Shown here piece by piece: positions 36,599 to 45,907 of a stretch of DNA of 64,000 nucleotides. A program made the translations under genes and the position numbers. Numbering within the stretch: position 1 is the stretch's first letter; every line of letters starts with the position of its first letter. The stretch covers positions 5,133,713-5,197,712 of the forward strand of contig NZ_CM002139.1 of NCBI RefSeq assembly GCF_000454545.1, written 5' to 3'. The notes beneath the pieces are model-generated. The model was given only the letters and a program-made list of their open reading frames with translations, did not search any database and was not told the origin of the DNA. This stretch comes from Xanthomonas cassavae CFBP 4642. Its GTDB lineage: Bacteria > Pseudomonadota > Gammaproteobacteria > Xanthomonadales > Xanthomonadaceae.

Positions 36599-37345
36599 TC
36601 AGCGTAGCAAATCGCGCCAGAATGCCGGCCCGAGCCGCGCCATCTGCCGCATGAAGTCCGGCAGATTACGATAGGGACGCTGGGGAAACCAGCGCCCGCG
36701 CAATAGATATTCCCCAACGAAGAACCCGCCAACCACGCCGTACACCAGCAAATTGGCGAACAACGAGGCGCGCGCATCGCTGATCGGCAACGGCGAGGCA
36801 TAGCCCAGCTGCGCCAGCACGCCACTGGGTTCGGCGCACAGCCCCAGCACCAGGTTGACCAGGGTCAGCCCGCACAGCAGCAGCGCCCAGGCCAGGGTGA
36901 GCCTGCGCGTATAGCGGTACTGCTCGGGCGTGATCGGCATCCCGGCCTGCTGGTACAGCCCTTCGACGATACGGGCGATCAGCGGCGTGCGCCCGCGTCG
37001 CAGGCTGCGCCCGAAGAACCAGGCCACCCAGCCGGTGAACACCACCGGCGGTGCGGCCAGCAGCAGCACGGCGTACGGCGAGTGCCACAATGCGCCCAGG
37101 CCGACCAGGATCAGCACGCCCAGGCCCCAGGCCCATGGCCGCCGCGCCACCAACGGTTCGATCAACACCATCAGCACCAACGTGGCGCCGGCGATCACGG
37201 CCAGTTCGGGGCGATGGCTGGCGTTGGCCCAATGCGCCAGCGGCGAGTACGCCACCGCCAGAAGGACGCCTACGCCCAGCACCCACGGCGGCGGGTCACT
37301 GGCCGCAGCGGTCGGAACCTCAGACGGTCTTGTTGGCTTCAACAT
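36599..37345 (-). CDS. Xanthomonadin-cluster polytopic membrane protein
   Basis: This 248-residue protein has about seven hydrophobic segments and a positively charged C-terminus (YRNLPDFMRQMARLGP). It resembles the uncharacterised membrane proteins next to the ACP gene in aryl-polyene clusters. Function is not known; assembly or anchoring of the cytosolic polyene enzymes is only an inference. The ATG at 37345 overlaps the end of xanC by 26 nt. Confidence 0.75.
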   Translation of the reverse strand: MLKPTRPSEVPTAAASDPPPWVLGVGVLLAVAYSPLAHWANASHRPELAVIAGATLVLMVLIEPLVARRPWAWGLGVLILVGLGALWHSPYAVLLLAAPPVVFTGWVAWFFGRSLRRGRTPLIARIVEGLYQQAGMPITPEQYRYTRRLTLAWALLLCGLTLVNLVLGLCAEPSGVLAQLGYASPLPISDARASLFANLLVYGVVGGFFVGEYLLRGRWFPQRPYRNLPDFMRQMARLGPAFWRDLLR

Positions 37346-37589
37346 GCGCCGACAATGCGCGCAGCGACGCGAAGATGCGACGGTTCTCGTCGTTGTCCGA
37401 GCGCAACTGGAAGCCGTAGCGCTTGCTGATCGCCAGCGCCAGTTCCAGTGCATCGATCGAGTCCAGGCCCAGGCCGGTGTTGAACAGCGGCGCCTCCGGA
37501 TCGATGTCGGCGGGTTGGACGTCTTCCAGGTTCAGGCCTTCGACCAGGAGTTCGGCCAGTTCACGTTCGGCAGCGGTTTGCGAGGACAT
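37320..37589 (-). CDS. xanC: Acyl carrier protein XanC
   Basis: This 89-residue ACP has the phosphopantetheine attachment site GLDSID with Ser44. Biochemical work in Xanthomonas campestris showed that the ligase XanA2 loads 3-hydroxybenzoate on holo-XanC as starter for the pigment polyketide; identity here rests on context and size. It is the first gene of a nine-gene minus-strand group and is divergent from the second halogenase gene. Confidence 0.88.
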   Translation of the reverse strand: MSSQTAAERELAELLVEGLNLEDVQPADIDPEAPLFNTGLGLDSIDALELALAISKRYGFQLRSDNDENRRIFASLRALSAHVEANKTV

Positions 37590-37851
37590 CCAGAAAGTTC
37601 CAGGGTGAGGGTCGGGCAGGCGTCGGAGCAGGCAATCGACAGCGCGCAACCAGTCTGGTGCACGCGGCGCATCGAGCCGGCAGTGTACGTGGTCGTACCT
37701 GTCGCGTCCGAGCGCGTCCCGCGGCGCACCGGCGATCGTCCTGTCCTTGCGGTGGTGGTCAAGCGTGATCTCGGCAGCCAGACAGATGCCCGGGCTGCCG
37801 GACAGGCTATCATGACTGCATGACGCTCGCCCGCTGCAGGTTCGTTCCAGG
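37590..37851. promoter_or_regulatory. Divergent control region between xanC and halogenase B
   Basis: This 262-bp spacer separates the two divergent pigment transcripts and must hold both promoters. I see no -35/-10 pair good enough to place. A TATCAT at 37808-37813 is the best -10-like match toward the plus strand. Confidence 0.5.
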
Positions 37852-39222
37852 ATGACTTCCGCCGTTGTTCGCCCCATCCCGACCGCCACGCCGGCAGCCG
37901 GGCCGGCCCCTGGACCGGAGTGTCCGGACGTAGTGATCGTTGGCGGCGGACCGGCTGGCTGCGCTGCGGCAATCGTACTGGCCGAGCTCGGCTGGACGGT
38001 GACACTGCTGGAGAAGGCACAGCATCCGCGCTTTCACATCGGCGAATCGCTGCTGCCGATGAACATGCCGATCCTCGAACGCCTGCGCGTGCTGGATCAG
38101 GTCCGCAGCATCGGTGTGCTCAAGCGCGGCGCGGATTTTCCCAACGACGCCGGCGGCTACAACACGTTCCGCTTTTCCCACGCGCTTAACGCCAAGGCCG
38201 ACTTCGCCTTCCAGGTGCCGCGCGCGCAGTTCGACGAGGTGCTGTTCAAGCGCGCGCGGGCAGTCGGGGTGGACGCGCGCGAGCAGGTCACCGTCGAACA
38301 GGTGGACCTGGACGGCGACCAACCGCTGCTACAGGCGCGCACGGCCGACGGCCGGATCCAGCAATTCCGTCCGCGTTACCTGCTCGATGCCAGTGGCCGC
38401 GACACGTTCCTGGGCAACCGGCTCAAGCTCAAACGCGCCAATGCCAAGCACCAATCCGCAGCACTCTTCAGCCATTTCCGCGGCGTTTCCCGGCGGCCGG
38501 GAGAGGATGCCGGCAACATCAGCATCTACCGGCACGCGCATGGCTGGATGTGGCTGATTCCGCTCCCCGACGACATCATGAGCGTGGGCGCGGTCTGTTA
38601 CCCGGAATACATGAAGACCCGCAAGGGCGACAGCGAGGGGTTTTTGATGCGCACGCTGGCGCTCAACCCCGAAGTCACCGAGCGCATGGCCGATGCGCAG
38701 CGGGTGGCGCCGGTGCATGCTACCGGCAACTACGCCTACGAATGCACGCGCATGGCCGGGCCGCGCTGGCTGATGCTGGGCGATGCCTATACCTTCGTCG
38801 ACCCGATGTTCTCCTCCGGCGTGTTCCTGGCCATGCACAGCGCCGAACGCGGCGCAGCCATGGTGGACGCGGCGCTGCGCGCGCCGCAGCACGAAGCCAG
38901 GCTGCAGCGCACCCTGCAGCGTGAGCTCAACCGCGGCATCGACGAGTTCAAGTGGTTCATCTACCGCTTCACCTCGCCGACCATGCGCACCCTGTTCGCG
39001 CAGCCGCAGAACACCTGGCAGCTGGAGCAGGCGGTAGTGGCAATGCTGGCTGGCGATGTGTTCGACAGCCCCAAGGTCCGCCTGCGCCTACGGGCATTCC
39101 GCGCCATTTATGCACTCACCACGCTGTCGATGCTGCCGCGTGCCTGGCACTCGTGGCGCCTGCGTCGACGCCAGGCCAGGCTGGATTTTGACGGCGACAC
39201 CCTGCAACGAGACAGTCAATGA
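37852..39222 (+). CDS. FAD-dependent halogenase-like oxidoreductase B
   Basis: This 456-residue protein resembles tryptophan/phenol halogenases: FAD loop VGGGPAGCAAAIVLAE (residues 25-40), HIGESLLP, a Lys in VLKRGADF in the catalytic-Lys position, and WMWLIP, which fits W-x-W-x-I-P. Shorter than oxidoreductase A and only distantly similar to it. A role in bromination of the pigment is likely but shared assignment with the 27741 gene is unresolved. The stop overlaps xanB2 by 4 nt. Confidence 0.85.
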   Translation: MTSAVVRPIPTATPAAGPAPGPECPDVVIVGGGPAGCAAAIVLAELGWTVTLLEKAQHPRFHIGESLLPMNMPILERLRVLDQVRSIGVLKRGADFPNDAGGYNTFRFSHALNAKADFAFQVPRAQFDEVLFKRARAVGVDAREQVTVEQVDLDGDQPLLQARTADGRIQQFRPRYLLDASGRDTFLGNRLKLKRANAKHQSAALFSHFRGVSRRPGEDAGNISIYRHAHGWMWLIPLPDDIMSVGAVCYPEYMKTRKGDSEGFLMRTLALNPEVTERMADAQRVAPVHATGNYAYECTRMAGPRWLMLGDAYTFVDPMFSSGVFLAMHSAERGAAMVDAALRAPQHEARLQRTLQRELNRGIDEFKWFIYRFTSPTMRTLFAQPQNTWQLEQAVVAMLAGDVFDSPKVRLRLRAFRAIYALTTLSMLPRAWHSWRLRRRQARLDFDGDTLQRDSQ

Positions 39223-40226
39223 CCGCTTCCCCGGCCCACACCGCGCAGCCACTGCGCCACCCCCGCCTGCAGGTCGATTACGTCGACCAGACCGATCCGG
39301 CCGCGCTACTGACCGATCAGCAGGTGCTGGCGGTATTCGGCTTTGGCACAACTGCGCCACACCTGCACGACCCGCGCTATCTGCGTGTGCCGCTGCAGCC
39401 GTACCAGGCCGATATGCTGGAAGTGTGGCGTACCGATGCGCCGGTGCGTAGCGGCCGCGATGGCAACATCGCCTGGTCCAGCGACGGCCGCCTGCAGTTC
39501 GGCGTGATCGAAATCGACGAGCGGGATGTCGATATCGAAGACGCCGCCGCCAAGGCCTATGCCGAGATCACCGCCTTCGTCAGCGGAAGCGACACCCCGC
39601 GCCTGCTGCGCATCTGGAACTACCTGGATGCCATCACCCTGGGCAGCGGCGATCGCGAGCGTTACCGTCAGTTCTGCGTGGGTCGCGCGCGTGGGCTGGG
39701 CGCGTTCGACACCGCGCGGCTACCGGCCGCTACCGCGGTGGGCCGTTGCGATGCCGAACGCATCATCCAGATCTACTGGCTGGCCGCCGCCGATGCCGGC
39801 ACCCCGTTGGAAAATCCGCGCCAGGTCAGCGCCTACCACTACCCGCGTCAGTACGGCCCGCAGCCGCCGAGCTTTGCGCGCGCCATGATTCCTCCGGCCG
39901 GCAGCGACATGCCGCTGCTGCTCTCGGGCACCGCCGCCGTGGTCGGGCATGCCTCGATGCATACCGGCCAATTGCTGGCGCAACTGGAAGAAACCTTCGC
40001 CAATTTCGATGCGCTGCTCGGTGCTGCACGTGCGCATGCACCTGCATTGCCCGCGCAGTTCGGCGCCGGCACCCGGCTGAAGGTGTATGTGCGCGAGCAG
40101 GACGACCTGGCCAAGGTCGCACACGCCCTGGATGCGCGCTTCGGCGATGCGGTGCCGCGCCTGCTGCTGCACGCGGTGATCTGCCGCGACGAGCTGGCGG
40201 TGGAGATCGATGGGGTGCATGGCTAA
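39219..40226 (+). CDS. xanB2: Chorismatase XanB2
   Basis: This 335-residue chorismatase belongs to the FkbO/Hyg5 family. In Xanthomonas XanB2 converts chorismate to 3-hydroxybenzoate (for xanthomonadin) and 4-hydroxybenzoate (for ubiquinone). Conserved-looking blocks include LLRIWNYLDAITLG, YRQFCVGRARGL and SGTAAVVGHASMH. Older annotations called it pteridine-dependent dioxygenase-like. It is the second gene of a two-gene operon with halogenase B (4-nt overlap). Confidence 0.95.
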   Translation: MTASPAHTAQPLRHPRLQVDYVDQTDPAALLTDQQVLAVFGFGTTAPHLHDPRYLRVPLQPYQADMLEVWRTDAPVRSGRDGNIAWSSDGRLQFGVIEIDERDVDIEDAAAKAYAEITAFVSGSDTPRLLRIWNYLDAITLGSGDRERYRQFCVGRARGLGAFDTARLPAATAVGRCDAERIIQIYWLAAADAGTPLENPRQVSAYHYPRQYGPQPPSFARAMIPPAGSDMPLLLSGTAAVVGHASMHTGQLLAQLEETFANFDALLGAARAHAPALPAQFGAGTRLKVYVREQDDLAKVAHALDARFGDAVPRLLLHAVICRDELAVEIDGVHG

Positions 40227-40833
40227 ACCCCGGTTGCCGCAGCTGCCGCCTGCGGCGCGGTAACGCTCGTCCCGAGGCATGGCGCAACGCGCCAGGGACC
40301 CGACCCCGCACATTCCTGGTCGGTGACGCTGTGGCCCGTTCCGCCCAGGCCGTCCAGGCCGCCGTGGCCATCGGCTGACAAACGCAGACATCTCGCCGCT
40401 TTTGAGCTGGCCTTCGACCCGACGCGCGTGCGGAAACCACCACGCTGTTGCTTGCGATCGTATTGGCCGCAGCTGTACCGAGCAGCCCACAGCGGTTCAT
40501 CGGGCCGGCATTCGAGGCGCTGGCCGCGCAAACCGATACCGCGTGTCCATCCGGACAGGCCAGGTCGATGACGCCTGGCGATCTGGATTTTACGCAGGAA
40601 ACATTCGAAGACCAACTGGCACCCCACGACCGCGCGCGCCTGGATGCAGCCGACACGGCGGCAGCGCGTTGCGCCGATCGCAATGGCCTGACATATCCGG
40701 TCGAAGCAACACTGGACGCGCTGCAACGCACCCATCTGCTGGCGTAGTTTTCGCGTTATCTCTGCGCGCATCCAACACCTGGATGACCGGCACGCAGGAT
40801 GCGCGCTCCACGGCGCAGCTGCGCGTGTACTGC
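40227..40833. other. Gap between xanB2 and xanA2 with one doubtful small reading frame
   Basis: This 607-bp stretch separates convergent xanB2 and xanA2. Apart from the doubtful frame at 40448-40747 nothing is recognised, and no strong terminator hairpin was found. Confidence 0.5.
40448..40747 (+). CDS. Possible small hypothetical protein
   Basis: A 99-codon frame starts TTG and opens with a short hydrophobic stretch (LAIVLAAAVP) like a truncated signal peptide. The rest is acidic, with two Cys (ACPSG, ARCADR) that could pair in the periplasm. There is no good ribosome site, and the in-frame stop upstream leaves no better start. I do not recognise the family. It could be the remains of a secreted protein gene. 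Confidence 0.3.
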   Translation: MLAIVLAAAVPSSPQRFIGPAFEALAAQTDTACPSGQARSMTPGDLDFTQETFEDQLAPHDRARLDAADTAAARCADRNGLTYPVEATLDALQRTHLLA

Positions 40834-42177
40834 TCAGCCGTTGAGCAGGCCCAGCACCAGATCACGCGGCAGCTTGCCGGTTTCGTTGCGTGGCAACACC
40901 GCGAGCTTGCGCAGGCGGCGCGGCAGGAATACCGGGTCGACGCTGACGCGCAGGGCGGCGAGGATCTGCTCCTCGTCCAGGGACGGGGCGACCACCAGTG
41001 CGGCGATGCGGCCGACGGCGTGCCCGGACTCCGGTGCCAGTTGCACCATGATGCCGTCGACCACGCCGGGGATGGCGAGCAGGCGGCAGGTGAGATCGGC
41101 CAGCGAGGCGCGTTTGCCGGCGATTTCCAGCAGATCGGCCTGGCGCCCGCGCACCTGGAAACGGCCGTCTTCTGCAACGTCCATCATGTCGGCCAGCAAC
41201 ACCGGCCAGGCCAGATGCGGCGCATGGACCAGCGTGCCGGCAGCTTGGGTTTCCAAGCGTACGCCCGGCAGCGGCGTCCATGCGGCCTCCAGCGCGGTGC
41301 GGCGCACCGCAAATACGCAGGTTTCGGTGGAGCCGAACATCTCGCGGACTTCGCCGCCGAAGCGCGCTTCGGCCGCCGCCGCGATCTCCTGCGCCAGCGG
41401 TGCAGTGGCCGAAACGATGCCGACCAGCGGCGGCAACACCACGCCCGATTCGACCAGCGCGCGCAGATGCACGGGCGTGGTCACCAGCACGCGCGGCTCC
41501 GGAACCTCCGACAACGCGCGTGCCACATCGTCCGGAAAAAACGGCCGGCCGGCGTGCACCGCCAGCGTGGTCACCATCGGCAGCAGCACCGACAATTCCA
41601 TGCCGTACATGTGCTGCGGCGGCACCGTGGCCACCACGTGCGGCACCGCGTCGGTGTGCGCCCACAGGCCTTGCAGCGCAACCAGATCCTGCCGGGTACT
41701 GGTCAGGAAGCTGCCCCAGGTCTTGGGATTGGGCTGCGGGCTGCCAGTGCTGCCGGAGGTGAAACCGATCGCCACCAGGGCGTCGTCGGCCAGTTGCGGT
41801 ATCGGGCCGTCGGCTTGTGGCAGCTCGGTGGGCAGTTGCCAGTAGCGTGGCGGCACCAGCTCCAGCGCCAGATCGCCCAGGCAATAGGCATCGGCGTGCC
41901 GCGCCTGCACCTCGCCGACCACGGCCGGCGCGCGCGAGGACGGCAGCAGCGACACCTGCCCGCGCAACGCGCAGGCATAGAAGGCCACCATGAACCGGTA
42001 GCGGTCTTCGCACAGGTTCACCGCATGGCGCCCGTCGGGCAGCTGCTGCGCCAGTCCGTGCACGTGCGCGATGAAGGTTGCCAGATCGACCGACTGCCCC
42101 GCGCGCCACGCCAGCGGGCGGCCAGGCGCGCCGATGGCCATGGGGTGGGAAACAGCAGAAGCAGGCAGGCTGGGCAT
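40834..42177 (-). CDS. xanA2: 3-hydroxybenzoate:ACP ligase XanA2
   Basis: This 447-residue AMP-forming ligase of the ANL superfamily has the nucleotide-binding TSGSTGSPQPNPKTW loop, an MFGSTET motif, and a C-terminal domain with GKRASLADL and NETGKLPR, where the last Lys is catalytic for adenylation. In X. campestris XanA2 activates 3-hydroxybenzoate with ATP and loads it on XanC. ATG 42177 is the likely start; the frame remains open to 42393, through a hexamer repeat, and no clear Shine-Dalgarno settles the choice. It is a single gene convergent with xanB2. Confidence 0.92.
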   Translation of the reverse strand: MPSLPASAVSHPMAIGAPGRPLAWRAGQSVDLATFIAHVHGLAQQLPDGRHAVNLCEDRYRFMVAFYACALRGQVSLLPSSRAPAVVGEVQARHADAYCLGDLALELVPPRYWQLPTELPQADGPIPQLADDALVAIGFTSGSTGSPQPNPKTWGSFLTSTRQDLVALQGLWAHTDAVPHVVATVPPQHMYGMELSVLLPMVTTLAVHAGRPFFPDDVARALSEVPEPRVLVTTPVHLRALVESGVVLPPLVGIVSATAPLAQEIAAAAEARFGGEVREMFGSTETCVFAVRRTALEAAWTPLPGVRLETQAAGTLVHAPHLAWPVLLADMMDVAEDGRFQVRGRQADLLEIAGKRASLADLTCRLLAIPGVVDGIMVQLAPESGHAVGRIAALVVAPSLDEEQILAALRVSVDPVFLPRRLRKLAVLPRNETGKLPRDLVLGLLNG

Positions 42178-43149
42178 GTGTATCGACAATCGCAAAAGCG
42201 CGCTAGCTTGGCCGCCGCCCGGGCCGCTGGCAAGTCGGGAACTTCCCGGTCGCTGGTGCGGCAGCGCTGCACTGCAGCCATCGCGGCCAGGCGCGGTATC
42301 CAAGCGCAGGACGGCAGCGGCGCGCAGGGCCAGAGGCACTGGCGAACCTCGCCCAGTAGCGCGTGCCGTGCAGGAATTGGAATTGGAATTCACGTTGGCG
42401 TTGGCGTTGACGCCAGCGTCGCTGTCGATGAGTCAGCACCTGCGCACGGCCGTCTGCCGGAATGATGCGAGCCGGCATCCTGGCGGTCGATTGCGATGTC
42501 GACTTGCATCCCCACCAACGCGCGTCCAGGGGTGGCTGCCCGACATTACAGGCACCACTGCGGCGGCGAGTGCGGACGGCAGCGACGAACGGCTTTGCAC
42601 GGCTGTTTGATACCGCACCAGACACCGACGGTACTGATCCAGAAGCCTCGCGGCAGCGGCGTCGCTGACCCCTGATACCGGCGCACGCGATCGGTTTCTG
42701 CATGTGCGCTCCATCTTCTAGCAATCATCAATACGCGGTCCATCACGCCGCGCGCAGGACTTCTGCAGCACGTGCAGAGTAGTCGCCAGTCGCCATGCAA
42801 GCTTGCAGGGTTGTGGATTCTTTCCGATTCCGCCGCTGACGATTGTCTGGCGCAACGCAGCGCATCGCGTGCAATGCAACATCGCGAGCCGTGGGCCCGG
42901 CAGGCCACACTGAAGCAGTCACTTTTCGCACCGTTGCATATCCTCCGATGCAGGCCATGGCGCGACGTAGCGCAGCACGCCTACCGCAGTGGCATCTATC
43001 GCTGCGAGTGCCCACAATGGTCGCGCTCGCCTCACTAGCCTCATTGCATGTCATCGCCAAACGCAGCCCACGCATGACCTGTGGCCCAAGCCCCTCGCGC
43101 GGGCGAGCTGCTAGGCTTGCCTGCTCTCCGTTGCGTCCCGTTGTCTCCG
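42178..43149. other. Long non-coding region between xanA2 and the S9 peptidase gene
   Basis: This 972-bp gap separates two divergent genes. It contains short hexamer repeats at 42373-42411. No convincing gene, tRNA or insertion-sequence remnant was recognised on either strand. The composition is more mixed than in the flanking genes. Confidence 0.55.
42373..42411. repeat. Adjacent hexanucleotide repeats upstream of xanA2
   Basis: Three GGAATT units (42373-42390) are followed after 3 nt by GTTGGC, GTTGGC and GTTGAC (42394-42411). Unit length is a multiple of three, so copy-number change would not shift the frame. Confidence 0.8.
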
Positions 43150-45525
43150 ATGCCCAGACTGTTGCCACTGACCCTCCTGCTGCTGGCCGCCACTGCGCAT
43201 GCGCAGTCCGCCGCACCGCTCACCATCGAACAGGTGATGGCCGATCCGGACTGGATCGGGCCGTCGGTCGAGCAGGCGTGGTGGCAGTGGGACGGCAAAC
43301 AGGTGCAATACCTGCTCAAGCGCGACGGCAACCCGGTACGCGACACCTACCGCCAGAGCATCGACGGTGCCGCCGCCGAACGCGTCGCCGATACCGCACG
43401 TGCCGGCCTGGATGCCGCAAACCCCAGCTATGACGCCACCCGCCAGCGCATGCTGTTCGCGCGCAACGGCGACATCTTCCTGCGCGATCTGCGCTCGGGC
43501 GCGCTCACCCAGCTGACCCGCAGCAACGAGGTCGAATCGCGCCCGCAATTCGCCAGCGATGGCGGTGCGATCTGGCGTGCGGGCAACAACTGGTACTACT
43601 GGCGCGCCGATGGCGGCACCGCGCAGGTCGCCGTGGTCAAGGCCGAGCGCGACCCCAATGCCGCACCCAAGGCTGATACGTTGCGCGAGCAGCAGCTGGC
43701 CACGCTGGCGACGCTGCGGCACGACCGCGAACAACGCGATGCGCTGCGCACCCAGGAAGACGCCTGGCGCCGTGCCGATGCCACCCGCGCCGCCGCGCCG
43801 GTGTACCTGGGCGATGAGGTCGAGATCGTCGACAGCGCCTTGTCGCCGGACGGCCGCCACCTGCTGGTGGTCACCCAGGCCAAGAATGCCGAAGAGGGCC
43901 AGGCCGGCAAGATGCCCAAGTACGTGACCGAATCCGGTTACGAGCAATTCCAGGAAGTGCGTACCCGCGTAGGTCGCAACGCGCCGGTCGCGCACGCGCT
44001 GTGGCTGGTGGACGTCACCGCCGGCAGCGCGCGGCAGCTCTCGTTCGACGCGCTGCCGGGCATCGCCACCGATCCGCTGGCCAGCCTGCGCAAGGCCGCC
44101 AAGCGCGATGCGCTCAAGGGCAACCGCGCGGTGCGGGTGGAAAGCGATGGCGATGGCAGCGGTCCGGCGGTGCACTGGAGCGACGACGGCCGCAACGTGG
44201 CGGTGGAAATCCGCGCCACCGACAACAAGGACCGCTGGATCGCCAGCGTGGATCTGGACGCGGCCAAGCTGCAGCCGCGTCATCGGCTGAGCGATGGCGC
44301 CTGGATCAATTGGGACTTCAACGATTTTGGCTGGCTGCCCGACAACCGCACGCTGTGGCTGCTGTCGGAAGAATCCGGCTATTCGCAGCTGTACACGGTG
44401 GAAGACAACGGCAAGCCGCGTCAGCGCACGCGGGGCAAGTGGGAAGTGTCGATGCCGGTGCCCAATGCCGATGGCAGCGGCATGTACTTCCTGTGCAACC
44501 AGAAGTGGCCGGGCGACTACGAAGTGTGCAAGCTCGACCTGCGCACCGATCAGCTCACCGAAGTGACCGCCTTGACTGGCGTGGAAGGCTTCAGCCTGTC
44601 GCCGAACGGGCAGCAGTTGTTGGTGCGTTACTCCGGCGCGTATCTGCCACCGCAACTGGCGGTGGTGCCGGCCGCCGGCGGCCAGGTCAGCGTGCTCACC
44701 GATACGCGCACACCGGCCTTCAAGGCGCAAACGTGGATCGCGCCGCAATACGTGCAGGTGCCCTCCAAACACGGCGCCGGCACGGTCTGGGGCAAGTACT
44801 ACGGCCCGCAGACGCCCGAGCCGGGCAAGCAGTATCCGATCGTGATGTTCGTGCATGGCGCCGGCTACCTGCAGAACGTCTCGCAGCGCTACACACCGTA
44901 TTTCCGCGAGCAGATGTTCCACAACCTGCTGGTGCAGCAGGGCTATATCGTGCTGGATCTGGACTATCGCGCCTCCGAAGGCTACGGCCGCGATTGGCGC
45001 ACCGCGATCTACCGCAACATGGGACATCCGGAGCTGGAGGATTATCTGGACGGTCTGGACTGGCTGGTAGCGACCAAGCAGGGCGATCGCAATCGCGCCG
45101 GCATCTATGGCGGTTCCTACGGCGGTTTCATGACCTACATGGCGCTGTTCCGCAGCCCCGGCACCTTCAAGGCCGGCGCGGCGCTGCGGCCAGTGGGCGA
45201 CTGGATGCAGTACAACCACGAGTACACCTCCAACATCCTCAACACGCCCGAGCTCGACCCGCAGGCCTACAAGACCTCCTCGCCGATCAACTACGCCGAC
45301 GGGCTGCAGGACCATCTGCTGATCGCCCACGGCATGATCGACGACAACGTGTTCTTCAAGGACTCGGTGGACATGACGCAGAAGCTGATCGAGTTGCACA
45401 AGGACAACTGGCAGGTGGCGCCCTATCCGCTGGAACGCCACGGCTTTACCCGCGCCGACGCGTGGCTGGACGAGTACAAGCGCATCCTCAAGCTGTTCAA
45501 CGAACAGGTGAAGCCGCAGCGCTAA
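43150..45525 (+). CDS. Secreted S9 family peptidase (dipeptidyl-peptidase IV type)
   Basis: This 791-residue protein has a signal peptide cleaved near ATAHAQ, then a beta-propeller domain (about 60-540) and a C-terminal alpha/beta hydrolase. The catalytic triad is visible: Ser656 in GGSYGG, Asp731 in HGMIDDN and His764 in ERHGF. Such enzymes remove N-terminal dipeptides, often X-Pro, in the periplasm. It has no operon partner and follows a long non-coding gap. Confidence 0.93.
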   Translation: MPRLLPLTLLLLAATAHAQSAAPLTIEQVMADPDWIGPSVEQAWWQWDGKQVQYLLKRDGNPVRDTYRQSIDGAAAERVADTARAGLDAANPSYDATRQRMLFARNGDIFLRDLRSGALTQLTRSNEVESRPQFASDGGAIWRAGNNWYYWRADGGTAQVAVVKAERDPNAAPKADTLREQQLATLATLRHDREQRDALRTQEDAWRRADATRAAAPVYLGDEVEIVDSALSPDGRHLLVVTQAKNAEEGQAGKMPKYVTESGYEQFQEVRTRVGRNAPVAHALWLVDVTAGSARQLSFDALPGIATDPLASLRKAAKRDALKGNRAVRVESDGDGSGPAVHWSDDGRNVAVEIRATDNKDRWIASVDLDAAKLQPRHRLSDGAWINWDFNDFGWLPDNRTLWLLSEESGYSQLYTVEDNGKPRQRTRGKWEVSMPVPNADGSGMYFLCNQKWPGDYEVCKLDLRTDQLTEVTALTGVEGFSLSPNGQQLLVRYSGAYLPPQLAVVPAAGGQVSVLTDTRTPAFKAQTWIAPQYVQVPSKHGAGTVWGKYYGPQTPEPGKQYPIVMFVHGAGYLQNVSQRYTPYFREQMFHNLLVQQGYIVLDLDYRASEGYGRDWRTAIYRNMGHPELEDYLDGLDWLVATKQGDRNRAGIYGGSYGGFMTYMALFRSPGTFKAGAALRPVGDWMQYNHEYTSNILNTPELDPQAYKTSSPINYADGLQDHLLIAHGMIDDNVFFKDSVDMTQKLIELHKDNWQVAPYPLERHGFTRADAWLDEYKRILKLFNEQVKPQR

Positions 45526-45907
45526 CCGGATGCGGCACCCATTGCGAGATGGGCGCAGCGGGTGCTGAAGGAACGCGCCGTCGCGTCTGCAGCTGTGGCG
45601 ATTCACGCAAGAAGCCACGCCTGCGGTACAGGCCAGGCAGGTATCGGACTGCTTGGACCAGCACTGCCCTCGTTTGCCCGTGCAACGTGGCCCGCGCAGA
45701 CGTACAGGCCGGCCGCGAGTGCCGTGCCGCCGGATGCCTCGTTGCCATGCGCTCACCTGTCCGTACGCCAGCGGCTCTAAGCTTGGCGCCAGGATCGGCA
45801 GCGCGATGCTGCGTTTGCGCCGCGCTGTACCGGCCTGCCGCATGCCCGGTGCGCCGCGGGCGTAGTGGCGATGACCAACGACGCTATGGCGCACACGAGG
45901 AGACGCG
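45526..45907. other. Non-coding gap after the S9 peptidase gene
   Basis: An imperfect hairpin (GCACCCAT/ATGGGCGC) starts about 9 nt after the peptidase stop and may end that transcript. Nothing else is recognised. Confidence 0.45.

Noticed and set aside
42178..43149. Hidden gene or tRNA in the long gap before the S9 peptidase
   Set aside because: All frames lack coding bias, start signals or recognisable domains, and no cloverleaf with a TTCGA-type T-loop was found.
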